This document shows, piece by piece, positions 44,377-58,300 of a stretch of 64,000 nucleotides of DNA (positions are counted from its first letter, which is position 1; every line of letters starts with the position of its first letter). The notes under the pieces were generated by a model, which saw only the letters and a list, made by a program, of their open reading frames with translations, had not been told where the DNA came from and ran no database searches. The stretch lies in assembly GCF_002078875.1 (NCBI RefSeq), contig NC_034410.1, positions 75,732,661 through 75,796,660 on the forward strand. The letters run 5' to 3'. The translations under genes were made by a program, and so were the position numbers. The stretch is from Numida meleagris (lineage: Eukaryota > Chordata > Aves > Galliformes > Numididae).

Positions 44377-46409
44377 CACCCACATCATAAAACAGCACCA
44401 AACTGTAGGACTCATATCTGTTTTTTATTGACTTTTGGGGATTCGTTATGTGTAGTATAGGCTTCAGGGAAGTCTAAAGTACTCTCATCATTTCCATTGT
44501 ATGGGAGAACGTGCATCTATTCTGTAAAAAATCCACCCTCTTTCTTTGCTTACAGTGTTTTTGAAATAGATTAAATTTGTAACTATCAATCAGTCAAGGT
44601 CATTTGAAAAGGCAATATTTATCAAGTTACAAATATTGTAAATTTCTTAAAATCTTTTTTTTGTTTGTACATAAATGGATCCGTCTAAACAAAGGAAATT
44701 CAGCTGCTTTGTGGTTCTCAGGGGATGGGAAACTGAACCTTGGGAACTTGTGTGTCTAAGATTATATGGTAGACAGTAGTGTGAGTAGAAATAGAGGAGT
44801 TTTTGCTTGTCTATGCAAACCTTATCTAAGATTTCTTATCTAGAATTAAAATTGTACTCTGTTTTAGAGAGAGGAAAAATGAAGAAATTAAACAAAAAAT
44901 AAATAGATCTTTTTCTCTATTATTTTTGTACTTGCTAGTATTTCCCACTTTGCCAGCTCTCCTTGCCTCACTTAGAACTGATTTTAATGAGGTTTCTTCA
45001 CAATCTCTGTTTCTGTCACAATTTCAATAGTAATTCTTCCGAGCAGCTTTAATTTGTTTTCCAGAACTGTTTAAGGAGAATGCCTCATTTTCACTGGATA
45101 GCTTTTTCCCCACAAATAATCTCTTCTGTATTGGACCAAGCTGGAAGGAAGCTGACAAGCTTGAAACGGAAGTCAGAGGAAGCTTCTGGAGGGTAGGACA
45201 CCTGGGTGGGTTATAGCTTCCCCTATTCAGTGTAACCCTGGCAATTTTTTTCCCGTTAGAAGAAGGAGTGCTCCTGTGACCAACCTATTTTTAAAAAAAG
45301 ACCAACCTATATACAAACAAAAGTTACTCTAGTTACCCAGTGTGTTGATGATATTCTGGTTGTATAGGGCTTTCTGTATTTTCTCAGTATTTTCCCCAGG
45401 AGTAGCCCAATGAAATACTTAATGAATGCAGAAGTTATTTTAATCACAATAATATAAATAAGATCCATTGAAAATAACGGAAGTTTTACAATAGAGTAGT
45501 GTGCTGCAGTCCTTCTATTATGTAGCCCATATTAATGGCATTGTACTGAGGTATAATGGAACAGACTGTTATGTTTACAATGTGCAGGTAAACAACAATG
45601 TAATCATAAAAGCCAACCATCATTAACAAAATGTGGAGTTAATAAAGCAGCAAATAATTATATTGAGAAATTCAACATGTCTGTCTGCCTTACTTATTCT
45701 GTAACAGGTACAGATTTTGTATAATGCTAGGACTGGAGCCTGGAAAAGTGTGGGAAAAAAAACAACCTTGAGAAGTCTGCTTAATCTGTTCTGTTTCAAT
45801 TAGAACATTTAGTGTGAAGAAAAAGTGAAGGAGCTTTTTAGGAGGCATTGTTTTTGCCTCTTTTTTGAAAGATGTTCTGTAATTTTAACAATAAAATTAT
45901 CAGATTTTATCTTTTTGAAATTTTGTTCAAGAGAGATCACAGTATTATTTTACCAGAAATGTGAAGAATTACAGTTTTAATATGGTATAAGTTTTTTTTT
46001 TCTATGCCTATTATATTGTAGTTAGAATTTGCCTAGATTTCTTGAAAACAATATATCTTTTTCTTGGAGCTATTTCCTATCTTGATCATCTTTATCTTAT
46101 ACCTTTCATGTTTTTTTACTTCTGTTTTTCATAACCTTTGGTCCTCTTCTGATATTTTATAAGCTTCAACCAGTTTAGATCTTGGAGATGTTTGGTAGAA
46201 TATTTTGTCCAAGCTATGTTTGCAGGTCATTGTTTTCCTTCATCCTTCACCAGTATTACTTCTGATGGGATCATTTAATAATCCTTGAACTTTGGCTTCT
46301 GTGCCTCATAGTTAACACCTCTCTCATACATGTACCTCAAACTCAGTATATCTTCCTGAATATTCCATCATCAGACTTTTTGAATGTGGGGAATAACTTT
46401 TTTTACAAT

Positions 46410-46607
46410 AAGGGCTGTGAAGCACTGGCACAGAGTTGCCCAGAGAGGTGGTAGAAGCCCCATCCTTGGAGACACTCAAGGTCAGGCTGGACGAGGCTCT
46501 GAGCAGCATGATCTAGCTGTAGGTGTCCCTGTTCATTGCAGGACTAGATGAGCTTTAAGGGTCCCTTCAACTCAAAAGCTACTATGAATCTGTGATTCTA
46601 TGATTGT
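46410..46607 (+). mobile_element. CR1 LINE 3' fragment, plus strand (different subfamily)
   Basis: About 200 bp runs from the end of ORF2 ('gaagcactggcacagagttgc', the HWHRVAQ-type segment) through 'ccatccttggagacactca' and 'gactagatgagctttaagg' to a 'gattctatgatt' tail. The wording differs from the copies at 26335 and 26790, which suggests another CR1 subfamily. It is 5' truncated and non-functional. Confidence 0.9.
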
Positions 46608-49600
46608 TAAAAGGTTTCCTGAATTTTCCTGAGCACCAGCTGACAAAGTTGTTGAAGGTGTTGTGATTCCAGCTCCAATGTTAGGCTCACATCATTTGCC
46701 ACAAATAATTATCTTAGGTATTGGTCATCTTCCTAAACACTTAAATAGTATTCAATATATAGCTGCCCCTTGCAAGTGTTAAGTGCTTCAAATTAAATGT
46801 ATGTTGAAATCAGCTTGTCACTTGGATTACATACTACAATGGGAATCATAAATAGGGACATTGTGAGAAGTTACCTAGGAGTTTTATGTGCAAAGATTAC
46901 TGCAAAAAAAACTGGAACAGAAGCAAGGTGAGAAATGAGGTGTGTTAATTTTAATAGATACAAGAAATGTGTGGCATCTAGGAATGTTAACACATTCAGG
47001 ATCTGAATACAATTGCGAATGATTAAGTAGACTGATAGAACACAGTAAAAAAATGCTTCAAAAGAGAGAAAATCATAGCTTTTCAGATCACCTCTATGAA
47101 AGATGTCAAACCAAAGTGGGAGGCAAAAAAAATCTCAGGATCACAGATTTATTAAAATCTACTTAAATTATGTAGTTTTTAAAATTTTAATTCTGTATGC
47201 TTTCTAGATAGCTTAAATTTCACCATTAGAAGAGAAAGCCTTGGAAAAAATGACTCAAAAAAGAGAAAAGAAAACCTAATTCCAAATCCCTTGCAGATAA
47301 TCATAAAGTGCCTTGGATCTGGTATAATTTATTAAGACTGTCAGAAATTCTGGATGAAAATGGCTGTCAATTCTTGGTGTCATCTTAGCGGGGCTTCTAG
47401 AAACTGCTGCCAATTGATTTTCACAGTAAAAAAAATGACATACATCAAGAATAGGTGGTTTGTATATTCACAGTGCCAGATTAAAAGCAATAAATGTCTG
47501 GTTGTATCCTATACAGCTGCTTCAGGATCTTTTTGTATAAATGTGTGTCAATTCTTGGGATTCTGCAAAAATGATGGGAAAACTTTTTTCCCTAACCATA
47601 ACTCAATGAAGAAATAAATCAGTAGAGATAAGGATGTGGGTTTTTTTTTAAGTGTAACTGGGAATAAAAAATAAATTCAAGAGCCTGCAACTTTGTTATG
47701 TGTTCAAATAACAAGAGAAAAGTGCTTTAATTTTCTTAGGATGCAAATTTCTTTCACCTCAGTGAAGCAGAAACTTGAAGTCTCAAAAATGTGTTCAGTA
47801 CCAATTTTAAAAATGCCAGTTCTTTTATACAGTAAATTTAGATCAGTGCCATTAGCTAAGCCAGCTCAAGTATGTCTACAGCAGCTACTGTTTGTTATTG
47901 TGTGACCCCCTAATGGTTGATCTGAACTACTTGTGAGTATCATTTTGAGGAAAGCATTCTACAAAAGCTCAAAAGAGAAAAAGTGAAGAGTTTATCCCCT
48001 AATTCTGCAGCAGCTTCAGGCAGAGGATGTGAGGCTCAGTCCTGTTGCTGGATTTGCTTGATCATAAAGGAATTATGACCCCAGGAAAGGCTGGAATGAT
48101 AAAGGAAAAGTTATGGAAAGAGGAGGCTGCTGCCATGTGTGAAAGAAAAGCTGTTCTGCAAAGTGCAGTAAGATATATTTTGAGTATTTTAAGCCTCTAT
48201 CAAAAATAGGAGCCATTAGACTCTTGCTCTCTTCCCGGGTTATATTCCACAGATACTACTACAAACTGTTGCAGATGCATTGCACTTCTGTGTCTCCTTG
48301 CTTTAACGCTGTATTCAGTCATTCTGGGAAGAGGATCCAGTGTTCTTCCTTTTTTTCCAAAAGATGGTATCTTGCCAAGAAATGAGCTGTTCTAGTACTT
48401 TTGGTTTGGTTGTTTAAGCTTGACAGCTGATACAAATGTCAGGGCAGTGGACGTCTGAGAATTCAGGTAGTTGTATGCTCTATCAAATTTCCCTTGCAAG
48501 GACTTCTCTGAAATTCTGAGTGCTACAGCAGAAATTCAATATCATCTCGCTGCATTTGCATAGTAGTGTGGCCATGGAGAAGCATTCTGTGGGAAGCCAT
48601 ACTTTGCCTCAAAAAGATTGGTTTAGATTATTTTATAAACCTTCCTGTAGCAACATAAGGAGCAGCTACACAGACACCCAGCAAGCTTTCTTAAATGTTT
48701 TGTTTATAATGTGTACATCATTTCCACTACGTAGCATGTAGATAATTCAAGTGATGCATTAAGATGCAAAATGATTCACCAGCAGTGAGCTACAGATGGT
48801 CTATTACTGAATTACAAAGTAACGGTGGGAAGGCAGGGACAATAATTATAGTATTTACCTGCGCAGAGGCCAGCAAGCTGTTCTTCAAAGCTAGTTCTGT
48901 GTGAGGGTGGTTTGATTGTTTTTGCAAACTAAACATTATTTTTTTGTTCTCTTATGGGGTAATCAAGAGGCAACTAAGAAAAAGAAACCCTTTTCAGGAT
49001 GGATTAGCATAGACTATGAGTTCAGCAAGATGACATAATTTCTACTTCTATACCAAGGATTCCAAACGAAGGCAGTGTATAAATAGCACAGTCAAAATAA
49101 ACAACATGCACAAAAGATCTTACTTAATCATGTGTACAGAGTCTCAGCATAAGATGTTAGCAATTTTATACAGAAAACAAGTGTGAAATATACTTTGCTA
49201 CGAATTAGGTCAGTATTTAAAGACCAAATATATTTTTGCCTTTTTAAAAAAATATTTATATATTTTTATACTGTTGGACTGCTTTTATATTTCTGTTGCA
49301 ACTTCAGTATTGATAAGCACTTCACAAACACATTTGTCATAAGAAAGATGAAATGAGGATGTAGAATTGTATAAGTATTACAAGAGAAAGTACAATTATT
49401 TGTACTCAATTTACAATTGAGTAGGAAAACAGGTATTTTAGACAAAAGGTAATGTCTAAGCAATTAACCAAGAAGATAGTCTATCATACAATTTTAAATG
49501 TATTTTGATGACTTTATCTTATAATTTTAATCTTTTTTTTTTTTTTTTACCTCAAAGTTAGGTAGAAATGAATTACACAAACTTGTTCTCTTTCTAGCAG

Positions 49601-51767
49601 TCTGACTATCTATTTGAAAAATGTCTGCAGGAGAACAAATTCCCAAAGGTGCTTTTTAAGACAATGTTCTATGGTAGAAAACAGTAGAAAGCCTGATTGC
49701 TCACTTGTTCTTATTTACTGCTTTTGCAGTTCTGTCTCAAATTCCCTCAAGTTTGCTTAAGTGACAAAATTACGTAGTCCTATTCACTGTTAAGAGGCGC
49801 GCCCAAATCTTTTCTCTTTAAATAATTTATTGCATTTTGAAACTCTTTTTGTAAATAACATCTGACAGTACAAGACTCCTCATATCCTTTCTATTCTTTG
49901 TTAGAAATGTCCCTCAATCACACATTTGATTTCATAGTTTAAGCATGGGTTTCATATTAAGCACATGCCCCAAATTCCACTTTGTGCATAATGTGTTTAG
50001 CCAAGCAGATGCTTATAGGATGTGCTTATGTATTTTATTTCATTGGAACCGCAGTAACTAATAGCTAGACTGAATTAAAGCATGTGTTTTCATTTATTGT
50101 CTCAAAAATCACAATTTAAGGCATGAAGGCATGGAGACGATGATCAGTCGGACGGTACATTAGCTGAAGCTAATGATTTTAAATGGAAGAAGCTAATTTA
50201 AAATGGTGGTAAATGACTAATGTAAAATATAATATATTTTCTTCACTTTTTTTTTTTCATACTTGAAATGCTCCCCCCAAGCTACTGCAGATGGTTACAG
50301 TCTTTTTTTAAACTTTTTTTTCGTCTTGAATTTCCACAGCATTAGGCTTGATTATTTCTGTTGAATTGCTTTAGGGAACCCAACATCAACACTCATTTGC
50401 AGTATCCAAGAAAGATAATGCAGTATGATAGCTTGTTATCAAAAGAAGGTAGTTATTTTTTCTTTAACCCTTTATGTAGGAATTTTATAACTATCTATTA
50501 TCAATAAAGCCAGTAGCTCATTGTAGTAAGAGCGAAAGTACTGTTGGAAAGGGATTAATAGTATAAGCTTTCATGGTGTACTTAGTGCATCTTTTTCTGT
50601 ATTAAGATAATGCCATACAGTATTGTTTTTATTGTTTGTTTCAAGACTAATATATTCTGTCATTTCACATTGTTAGTTTGGTTTGTTTCGTAGCATTATT
50701 ACAAATTGAGCTAGAGGAAACCTGTGAGGTCATCTAGTTCATCCTTTGAATCCAAAGGCAGAAGTAACTGTACAATTAAATTATTATTGCCATAATTATA
50801 ACCACTTTTGATCCAAAACTTGCCCTGCCTCAAATATTTGATTAGCTTAACAAAACACATGCACTTCTTAAGCAATGAGTTTGTGTCAATTCAAGAAGAA
50901 ATCTTCTGGAACAGTTTTTGTCTCATCTGAGGTTTGTAGTATCAGGGAGAACAGAAACAGATAAAGGAAGAACTATTAGTATTGTTGCTGAAAGGATGAG
51001 GAAAGAGCTGCTCAGTTTTCTTTTTGGCTGTATTTTTATATAATCACACTTAAACGTCATGTGAGAGTGTAAACGGGAGCCCTACAGACAATGTAGGATA
51101 TTATTCTTTTGGATATCTTAATTCAGGGAAGGGGCGCGGGGCTAACTGCATTCCCCCCTTGTTTTCCTTCTTTCATTATTCACGTTTGGTTTCAGACATT
51201 CAGAGTCAGTGATACAAAGTCTCATCCTAGACTGTATTTCAGCTGTCTGTAGGCACATCAGTAGTAACACACTGTCATATCACAGTCTTCAGAAGTCTTA
51301 AAGATTCTATACATTAGCTTTATGCAAGATCAGTGCCTCAGTGTTGCTGTCATCTGCTCTGTTCTGTGTTGAATTCTTGGTATTTACCATACATAGAAAC
51401 GAAGAAAATTTCAACTTGAAAAGTTTTATTTGTGAGGAACAATATATTTGTAAACATGCAATATATAAAAAATATATTTGTAATATAAGTCTAAGAACAA
51501 TATCATTTTAGTCCAAAAGTTTATATTCTTTGATAATACATTTATATCACCTACCAAGATTATACTTGGTAATTATGCAGTATCCCTTCTGACACAGTTC
51601 TTTCTAGTTGCCATTTGGTTTATACAGATTACTCATCAGTTTGCAGCTGAGGTTGTACTTGGCATTTCTGTTATAAATAGTGGTCAGTGGTGTACAGCAT
51701 GATTTCTTCTGTATTTTGACTTTTCTGTAATGTTGGGCCACATCCTGGCGGAGAGAGAACAACTTAG
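46608..51767 (+). other. CTNND2: Intronic sequence; one ancient CR1 tail, otherwise unassigned
   Basis: AT-rich sequence with poly-T runs (for example 49532-49548) and a short ancient CR1-like segment at 50706-50775. I see no exon or RNA gene. Confidence 0.45.
50706..50775 (-). repeat. Ancient CR1-like 3' tail, minus strand
   Basis: The words 'gagctagaggaaacctgtga' and 'ggtcatctagttcatcc' correspond to the complement of a CR1 3' end (usual form: 'ttggaaaagacctctaagatcatcaagtccaacc'). Divergence is high and there is no tail repeat, so the call is tentative. Confidence 0.5.
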
Positions 51768-51772
51768 TAAGG
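51768..51772. repeat. Left 5-bp target-site duplication (taagg)
   Basis: TAAGG directly precedes the LTR start TGTCA and recurs directly after the LTR end TGACA at 52301-52305. A perfect 5-bp duplication is the signature of retroviral integration. Confidence 0.9.
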
Positions 51773-52300
51773 TGTCATGGTTTTATGATTTTCGGTTATT
51801 GGTACTCCACATCATAACATCATGTAGTGAATGTACCTGGTTCTCAGAAGAGAAGGACTACTACATTCCCCATGGCACTTTGCTCCTCTGTTACCATTTC
51901 CAGCCAGAGGGAAAAGATAAAAGCTCGCAGTATAAAAACTTGCAGATCACGAGACCTCGTCCCTTTTTCCGCCGTCTCTCGTCTTGGCAGCACCTCGCTC
52001 TCCAGCCGTCTTATCGTCGGTGGTAGAGTAAGGCCTACCTTGATTTTGGGACATTCTCTCTCTCTGTATTGGATTTATCAGCTTAAATTGTAATTATATT
52101 GTATTATAGTGTGTTGTTTTGCATTCCGATATCTTATTTAGTAAATTAGTTTGTTTTCTCCTCAGATTGTTGCCGCTGTTCTTTGCTCTCAGGGCCATCT
52201 CCCTACCCTTTTCCCCTTTCCCCTTTTCCCGGGACGTGGGCCCTTGGGTCCCCCATCCCTTTGTCACAGAATCGGGCCTAACGCCTGTAAACCGTTGACA
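51773..52300 (+). mobile_element. Solo LTR of an endogenous retrovirus, well preserved
   Basis: The 528-bp element starts TGTCATGG and ends CGTTGACA, giving perfect 5-bp terminal inverted repeats (TGTCA/TGACA), and is flanked by perfect TAAGG duplications. A TATA box (tataaaa) lies at 51931-51937, about 160 bp into the element. Downstream are a C/T-rich region ('cctcgtccctttttccgcc'), an AT-rich stretch and a pyrimidine-rich U5-like part ending 'cctgtaaaccgttgaca'. I recognise the sequence type as a galliform ERV LTR but do not assign a family name. With no internal sequence between the duplications it is a solo LTR. Intact ends suggest it is younger than the LTR at 24042. It lies in the sense orientation within the intron. 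The open frames at 51730-52093 are chance frames in non-coding LTR sequence. Confidence 0.93.
51931..51937 (+). promoter_or_regulatory. TATA box of the LTR promoter
   Basis: TATAAAA sits at the position expected for the U3/R boundary of the LTR, after 'agataaaagctcgcag'. If active, it would start transcription around 25-30 bp downstream, in the CTNND2 sense direction. Activity is inferred only from the motif. Confidence 0.6.
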
Positions 52301-52305
52301 TAAGG
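52301..52305. repeat. Right 5-bp target-site duplication (taagg)
   Basis: Exact copy of the five bases that precede the LTR at 51768-51772. The match fixes both LTR boundaries. Confidence 0.9.
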
Positions 52306-55300
52306 AGTAAACTAAAAGCAGAGCTAACAAACCTGTCTGTGGAAAAGACCCCTTTCAACAAAAATGTCTTTTCCTCCCCCTCTTCCCAGTAAGAGAAGAG
52401 CTTCCATCTTATTTACTAACTCTTTCCAGCTCAGGAGATATTACCCCTCCTTCCCATAGGAAGAGGCTGTGCTTCTTCCACTTTACCATGGTTCATCAGC
52501 ATGCTAAGGATCCTGCCCTTGTGTGCCTTGTGTAGAGACTGAAGAGAGCTGTTCATGGAATGACTATGCCCTTCCCAACTCATGATGATCCACTGACGTA
52601 CTTTGAACTGCCTTTTGTGTCAGCCACTTATCCCACACAGAATCCAAGGGTAAACATGTAAGGATGACATGTAGGAGTAATGCTTCGGCGGACATGGATA
52701 ATGGGGACTTCCCAGAGTCTCCCACGTGATAAACCTGAGTGTTTGAGTCCAAACCATTTGCAGAGCTCAGGGATGTGCTCCAAACAATCGGGAGGGTTCA
52801 GTGATATAATACTATCTGTAGCCCTTTTTTTTATAAATTGAAATCTGCCTTGGTGAACTCAAGATATGATTATGGTCCCTGATTTTCAAGAAACCTGGCT
52901 TAATATTTTTGGTTTGACAAAGCATTCCTCTCATACTAGGCTGCAGTTGACAGCTAGCTGATGCTGACCCAAGCTAAGCTACTGCTTAAGGAACTTGCAG
53001 TCCTCGGAGAGAGTAAGATTCATAAGTAGTATTATATTGTTGGGACGTCAAGTCTCAACTCTGACTATCCAAGAGTGGGAAGAGATAGTTATTGACTATT
53101 ACTGAGACTCTTGATGTTAGTAATGGTTTAATAACCTGCTAGTGGTGCTAGTGCTGTATGTGGTGGTGGCAGTAGTTTGCCAGTTTTGACATAATGATCG
53201 CCATTGAAGCTGTAAACCACTCTTGCAGTAGTATAGTCTTCCAAAATGTAACTTGTTCACAACTGTTCTCAGAACTTAGCAAGTGTATCGGAAAATGCAG
53301 TGAAGCATATCAGATTTTGAGACTGCACTGTTGGTCCAAATGGAATTGCTAATGCATTCATAGCCTGTTTAAAAAATAGAATGGAGTTGAATGGAGAAAT
53401 TACCTCTTGTAAACTAAAAAAAAACCCACCCTATAACCAAACACAAAAGTCTCTCTGTTTAATTAAGTTTTGTAGATAATATTTTTGTTGAATGTCTCTT
53501 GAAGTGTTTGATTTCCAACACCCTTGCATTGCTTTATTTCCTTTACTTTTACACTGTCTGTATTGTTTCCAGCAAACTAAGCCATTTAATGGGTTTACAC
53601 AGCTTTGAATTACATTTGAATCACAAGTTCAGATCACAATATGAATGACTAAAAATCCACATTTACATAAATCTGTCATTTATTTTTGTTTACAGTTGCT
53701 GTACAAACACAAAATATTTATTTTCAGGCTTAAAAGGCTACTTCATTTATTTTGACATCTTTGTTCTGAGATTTGAATTTCTCCATTTGTTTAATAAGTT
53801 GTGTATAAGCTAGTCATCAAGAGAGAAAAATAGTGATTCAAAATGAGTTAGTTCAAACTCGCTGCACCATGGTTGGTTCTCGCTCTTTGTAATCTTGGCT
53901 TCTAATGTAATCAGATAATTCATTTACTATTACAGTGCAACTAATGCTGATCTAAAATAAAGACTGAACATAAAATGGAATTAAATCTACATTCTAGCCT
54001 TCATAACTTTTTCAGTCAGTGTAATTTGTTTGGCATTTATTTCTTTGTACCGATTAATTACTTGTTTGGAAAGTGTTTTCAGATAAGTACTAAAGAAATG
54101 CTTAATATTAACATTAAAAGTATATTTATTTGTAATTCACATAATTGACCTCTATTTTACTACAGTGGCAATTAATTAAATCCTTTTTCAGCCTTTATTG
54201 ATTTTCTTTCATCCCACACTGTTTTCCAACTTTTTTCATCTCTAATCTCTTCAGTTGATATGAATATAGATTAAGTTGCTCATGTTTTAGCTTACTCATT
54301 CTTTTCTCGGATTAGGCACAGAATTGGAAAATTTTACATGGTTTTACTGTAAAAGTTGAGAATAATTAAATTTTTCTGGGACTGCACAGCTTAAAGAATA
54401 ATGATGTTAATCAGTTCAAGTGAAATACACTGGAATTGTCATATTTATTACTATATGTGAAAAGAGTGCACAAACTATCTCAAATTGTTTTTGTTCTCTT
54501 AAGTAGTAAAAGTGAAGTGAAATAATCCTAACAGTTTTTATGCATTACATAGGGAATAACTGGTCCATTCAACATTTTGTCCGCAACACACTGCAGCAGA
54601 AGGAAATTTCTAAGAATTATTTTTATCTCTTCCATCATTATTTATTTGTTTGTTTATTTTCACTGCAGTGTTCATTAAAATTTCAGCTTTGTAATATCTT
54701 TCATTACTTTTTATTTTAATGCAATTTCATCGGGTTCATTTTATAGAGTTTAGCAAATGCTTTGCCATTTACCACAATATTTCTAAAATCTGTTCCTTCT
54801 GATTTATTTTCCATATTTGTGTTTCAGACCACTTGTTGTTTTCCAAAATCTGTTCAGCATTTGGTATTTGTGACTCTGTGTACTACTTGGTGAGGTAATT
54901 AACTTGCAACTGTATTGGTTTGACTCTTAATGGCAAATTCTGCTTGGAATAGGAATGTGTTTTCTATCAGCTATGTTTATTAAAATGAAAAGTTCCAATT
55001 ATGCCATTCTTTTTCCAGTACTTAGTCTTCTGAATAATTCAGAACAGTAAAAACAAGCTTACATACGTGATAGGATAAATAAGAATTTCATGGGAGACTG
55101 CACGAAAAGAATGGCCTCGTGCATGTGGCTAAGAGCAAAAATGAGAGGCCTATCAGTATGAGGGAAAGAAGTAAAAAATGCAAAGATTTGAATCATCAGT
55201 GAGTGTGTTAGGTTTTAAGGTTTCTTTCATCTATGGTCCTCTTTCAGAGTTATAAGTAAGTCAGTAGATTTCTACTAAAAAATCCCTACTCTGCAGCAGT

Positions 55301-58300
55301 TGAATAGCAAAATGAAAGAGTATAGTCGGAGCTCTCAGACTGTGTGAAGTATGTGTGAAGTGTGAAGAACTATGTTTTTGAACTCAGACTGATGATTCAG
55401 AGATCTTTTTTGTATCTGATCCGTTTAATAGAGGTTAATAAATTGATCAGAATAAATTATTGGATTAGTAATTATTGGATTGAAATGGAATAAAATCCAA
55501 GTGAGCAGGAATGATAGGTGTTTTTTCTAAACAGCTGTTTTCACAGCAGTGAAGACAATTATAAGGCACATTATCCAGAAGAAAACATTTACAATAAAAG
55601 GGAAGCAATTAATTTTCAAGACAACTGGGAAATAATGTGTTTTAACAATTAATGGATAGAAAAGATGAGTAGCTAGAAAAATAAAGTATAAAAGCAGCTT
55701 TAAATGCATATTTATCTGTGCATATGCATACATATATATAAGCAAATAGATAAAAATGTCAAGCTATTAAGTATAAATACAATTGGAATCTGAGAGATTT
55801 AGAAAACTTAGGAGGTAAGACTAGCTAAGTAAAAGCAATAAAAAAGTATTTTTTAAAGTATAATAGAAGTTCATATTATGCAATGTTTGCAGTCAAAAAG
55901 TTACTTCCATTAAGAAGACTCTTACTACTGTTAGTACTATTGCACAACTCAAGTAGGAAAAAGAATAACTGCTACTTAATCAGGGATTTTAGAAAAAAAG
56001 GATTATACATTTTGTTGTTGTTAAAGTCAAAATTAATTGATAAAAGGGACAGCAATGGTAGCATAGATTTTCCTCATTCACTTGATAGTTGCAGGTACTT
56101 TTAGGATGAATAATACAACTGAAAATGACAGTTGGCGAACAAACAGTCATCACTGGCAAATTTATTGACAAATTAATCTGTATTATAGTGAGACAGACAA
56201 AGGAAAAGCCGTACGTCAAATACATAAATATATATGATAAAATATATATCTTTGTATATTGTGTATAAAATGATTTCAGAACATACTTAAATAGTGTCAA
56301 CTCTATTGTAAAAATAGTGCAGAGTTATGATGCAAGAACTAGTCTTGTGGCTTGGAAGCCAAGCGAATTTCAGTTGGAGGCTAGTCGTTATTTGAGCAGC
56401 TTTTGTTTTTAGTACGACTTCTACAGAAATATATTAACTAGTTCTTTGTCAGTAGTATAAGGAAGATGATGATGACAAACTTAGGAGTATTTGGAGAATG
56501 ATAGTGACCAAAGGTACAGAAAACTTCCGCTGTGATGAGAGATTCAGGAAACTATCTATTTAGCTTATCAAGGGGATGGCTGAATAGAGAAATACCTAAT
56601 CAGTAAAAACATTTGCAGTAACAGGGTTAATCTTTAGTCATCTAGAAGTAGAAGCTGTAAAAGTTCAAACTGAATTAACGAATGATTAATGGTAAAGTTC
56701 ATAGTTAAATAAGTTAGTGAAATTAAGAAGTTAAATTAGTTTAAAAAGTGAAATAAGGTTATGAAAACAATTGTAAGTTATCACACCTACACAATCAACA
56801 TTACTGTGTGTATTTTAAAATGAAGGTGTTTAGTTCGGAGAAACCTTAGAGCTTCTTTTATACTGGAAGTCAAATTGGGTATAGTTACTTACTATATTTT
56901 CTCCACTGCAACAAATATGAGAAATAATACTAATCAAAACTCAAATGTCAATACTAGAGATCATTTTTAGTACCAAAAAAATCCTTCATAATTCAAATGG
57001 ATTACATTCAGTGATGTACAGCAGTGCAGTTTGTACTTGCTGCAAGTAGTACTACACCAAGCTAGGGCAAAGATCCAATTAGCTTAGTGTCCAGTCTTCA
57101 TAAGTATGAATCTAAAAAATAAAAAAAATAAAAGGGGATAAGCGTCTGCTGACACCTTCCTAGAATGCTGCTTCCTAGATGAGAAATGGTGCCTTTTTTT
57201 TCCCTCCCCTTAAGCCCATATACGTTTTTATCATCTAGCATTGCCTACACAGCTTCAGTATGTCTTGTCAGAAGAACCACCATCTTATGTTGAAACACCT
57301 GCTTCTCTTCATTTGATGATGGCTAAAAAAAATTTGCTAGAAGAAGCTAGAAGCTTATTTACTCTTCTTCAGTCACATGTTATTTTAAGATGTCTATTTT
57401 TCTATCCTACTTGCTCTTCAAATAGTTACTTAAATTTCTAAGAATTCTATTACTCATCTGATGGCCTCTGATCTTTTATAATAATAGGGAACCAGATCTG
57501 GATAGCAGTCATGGTGACCAGGTGAGTTTCCTGGGCAGTTGGTAGTGGGAAAAAACTGGGTTGTTCACTTTGAAATGTTTCCTGAAATGTTCTAATGAGC
57601 ATCAGACTTGTGTCATGACCTATAGACTTCTCTTACAGTGTGAGATCTTTCCTTCTGTGCAGAAAATGGACTCTTGGGATCATAGTAATTTGTCACAACT
57701 GAAAGCCCTTAATCTTAGAAAACTGTTTTTGATGCACCTCATTCTGACAACAGGTAATTTTGATAAGAAATATTTCATATAATTTCATTTTCTAAGTATA
57801 TTTAAATCTTGATTATATTCTTACCCAGTACAGTGACATTACTTGAAAGCACTATACCAATAGATGACCAAAGGAATGTAACTAAAAGCTTATATAGGCA
57901 AAAGTTATTTGGATGTTAGCAGAAAGAAGAAACATTCTGTTACTCATTTTTTCCTGACTGGGACAACTTGTGAGGTTTCTTATCATAGCAATACCTTCAG
58001 ATTAGAAAGGAAATAAGCACTTAACACAGTGGTTTTGTAATGATTCACACTAGACTTCTAAATTGTCTCTAGAAGATTCTGGATAAAAATAATATGTGTT
58101 GAAATTCCATGATAAGCACAAAATACAATGTACGCACTGAGAAGCGTTGGAAGTTTCATGTATATTTCTGGGAAGTTGTTTGAGTCCACTTGTCCTTCAA
58201 TTCAAATACTTTTCTTTACAAATTTGTTTCTGTGTGTAGTTGAGAAAAATCAGGAGTGAAGAATGCAGTTGAAGAAGGGTTTTGGTCATCTTAAAACTTT

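Larger units (their letters stand above)
34747..46409 (+). other. CTNND2: Long intronic stretch, mostly unassigned
   Basis: I found no exon, RNA gene or classifiable transposon. Low-complexity items are the duplicated poly-T at 35092-35137, A/T runs near 35770-35870, a C/A-rich tract at about 40530-40585, triplicated 'gcttagaag' units at about 41720-41757 and the (CAAA)n tract at 44350-44376. The stretches around 43915-44300 and beyond are rich in ATTA/TAAT motifs and may be conserved non-coding sequence; comparison with other species would decide. Confidence 0.45.

Noticed and set aside
51730..52093. Two overlapping plus-strand open frames of 88-98 codons
   Set aside because: They lie inside the solo LTR or cross its left boundary. 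LTRs of this type are non-coding, so these are chance frames.
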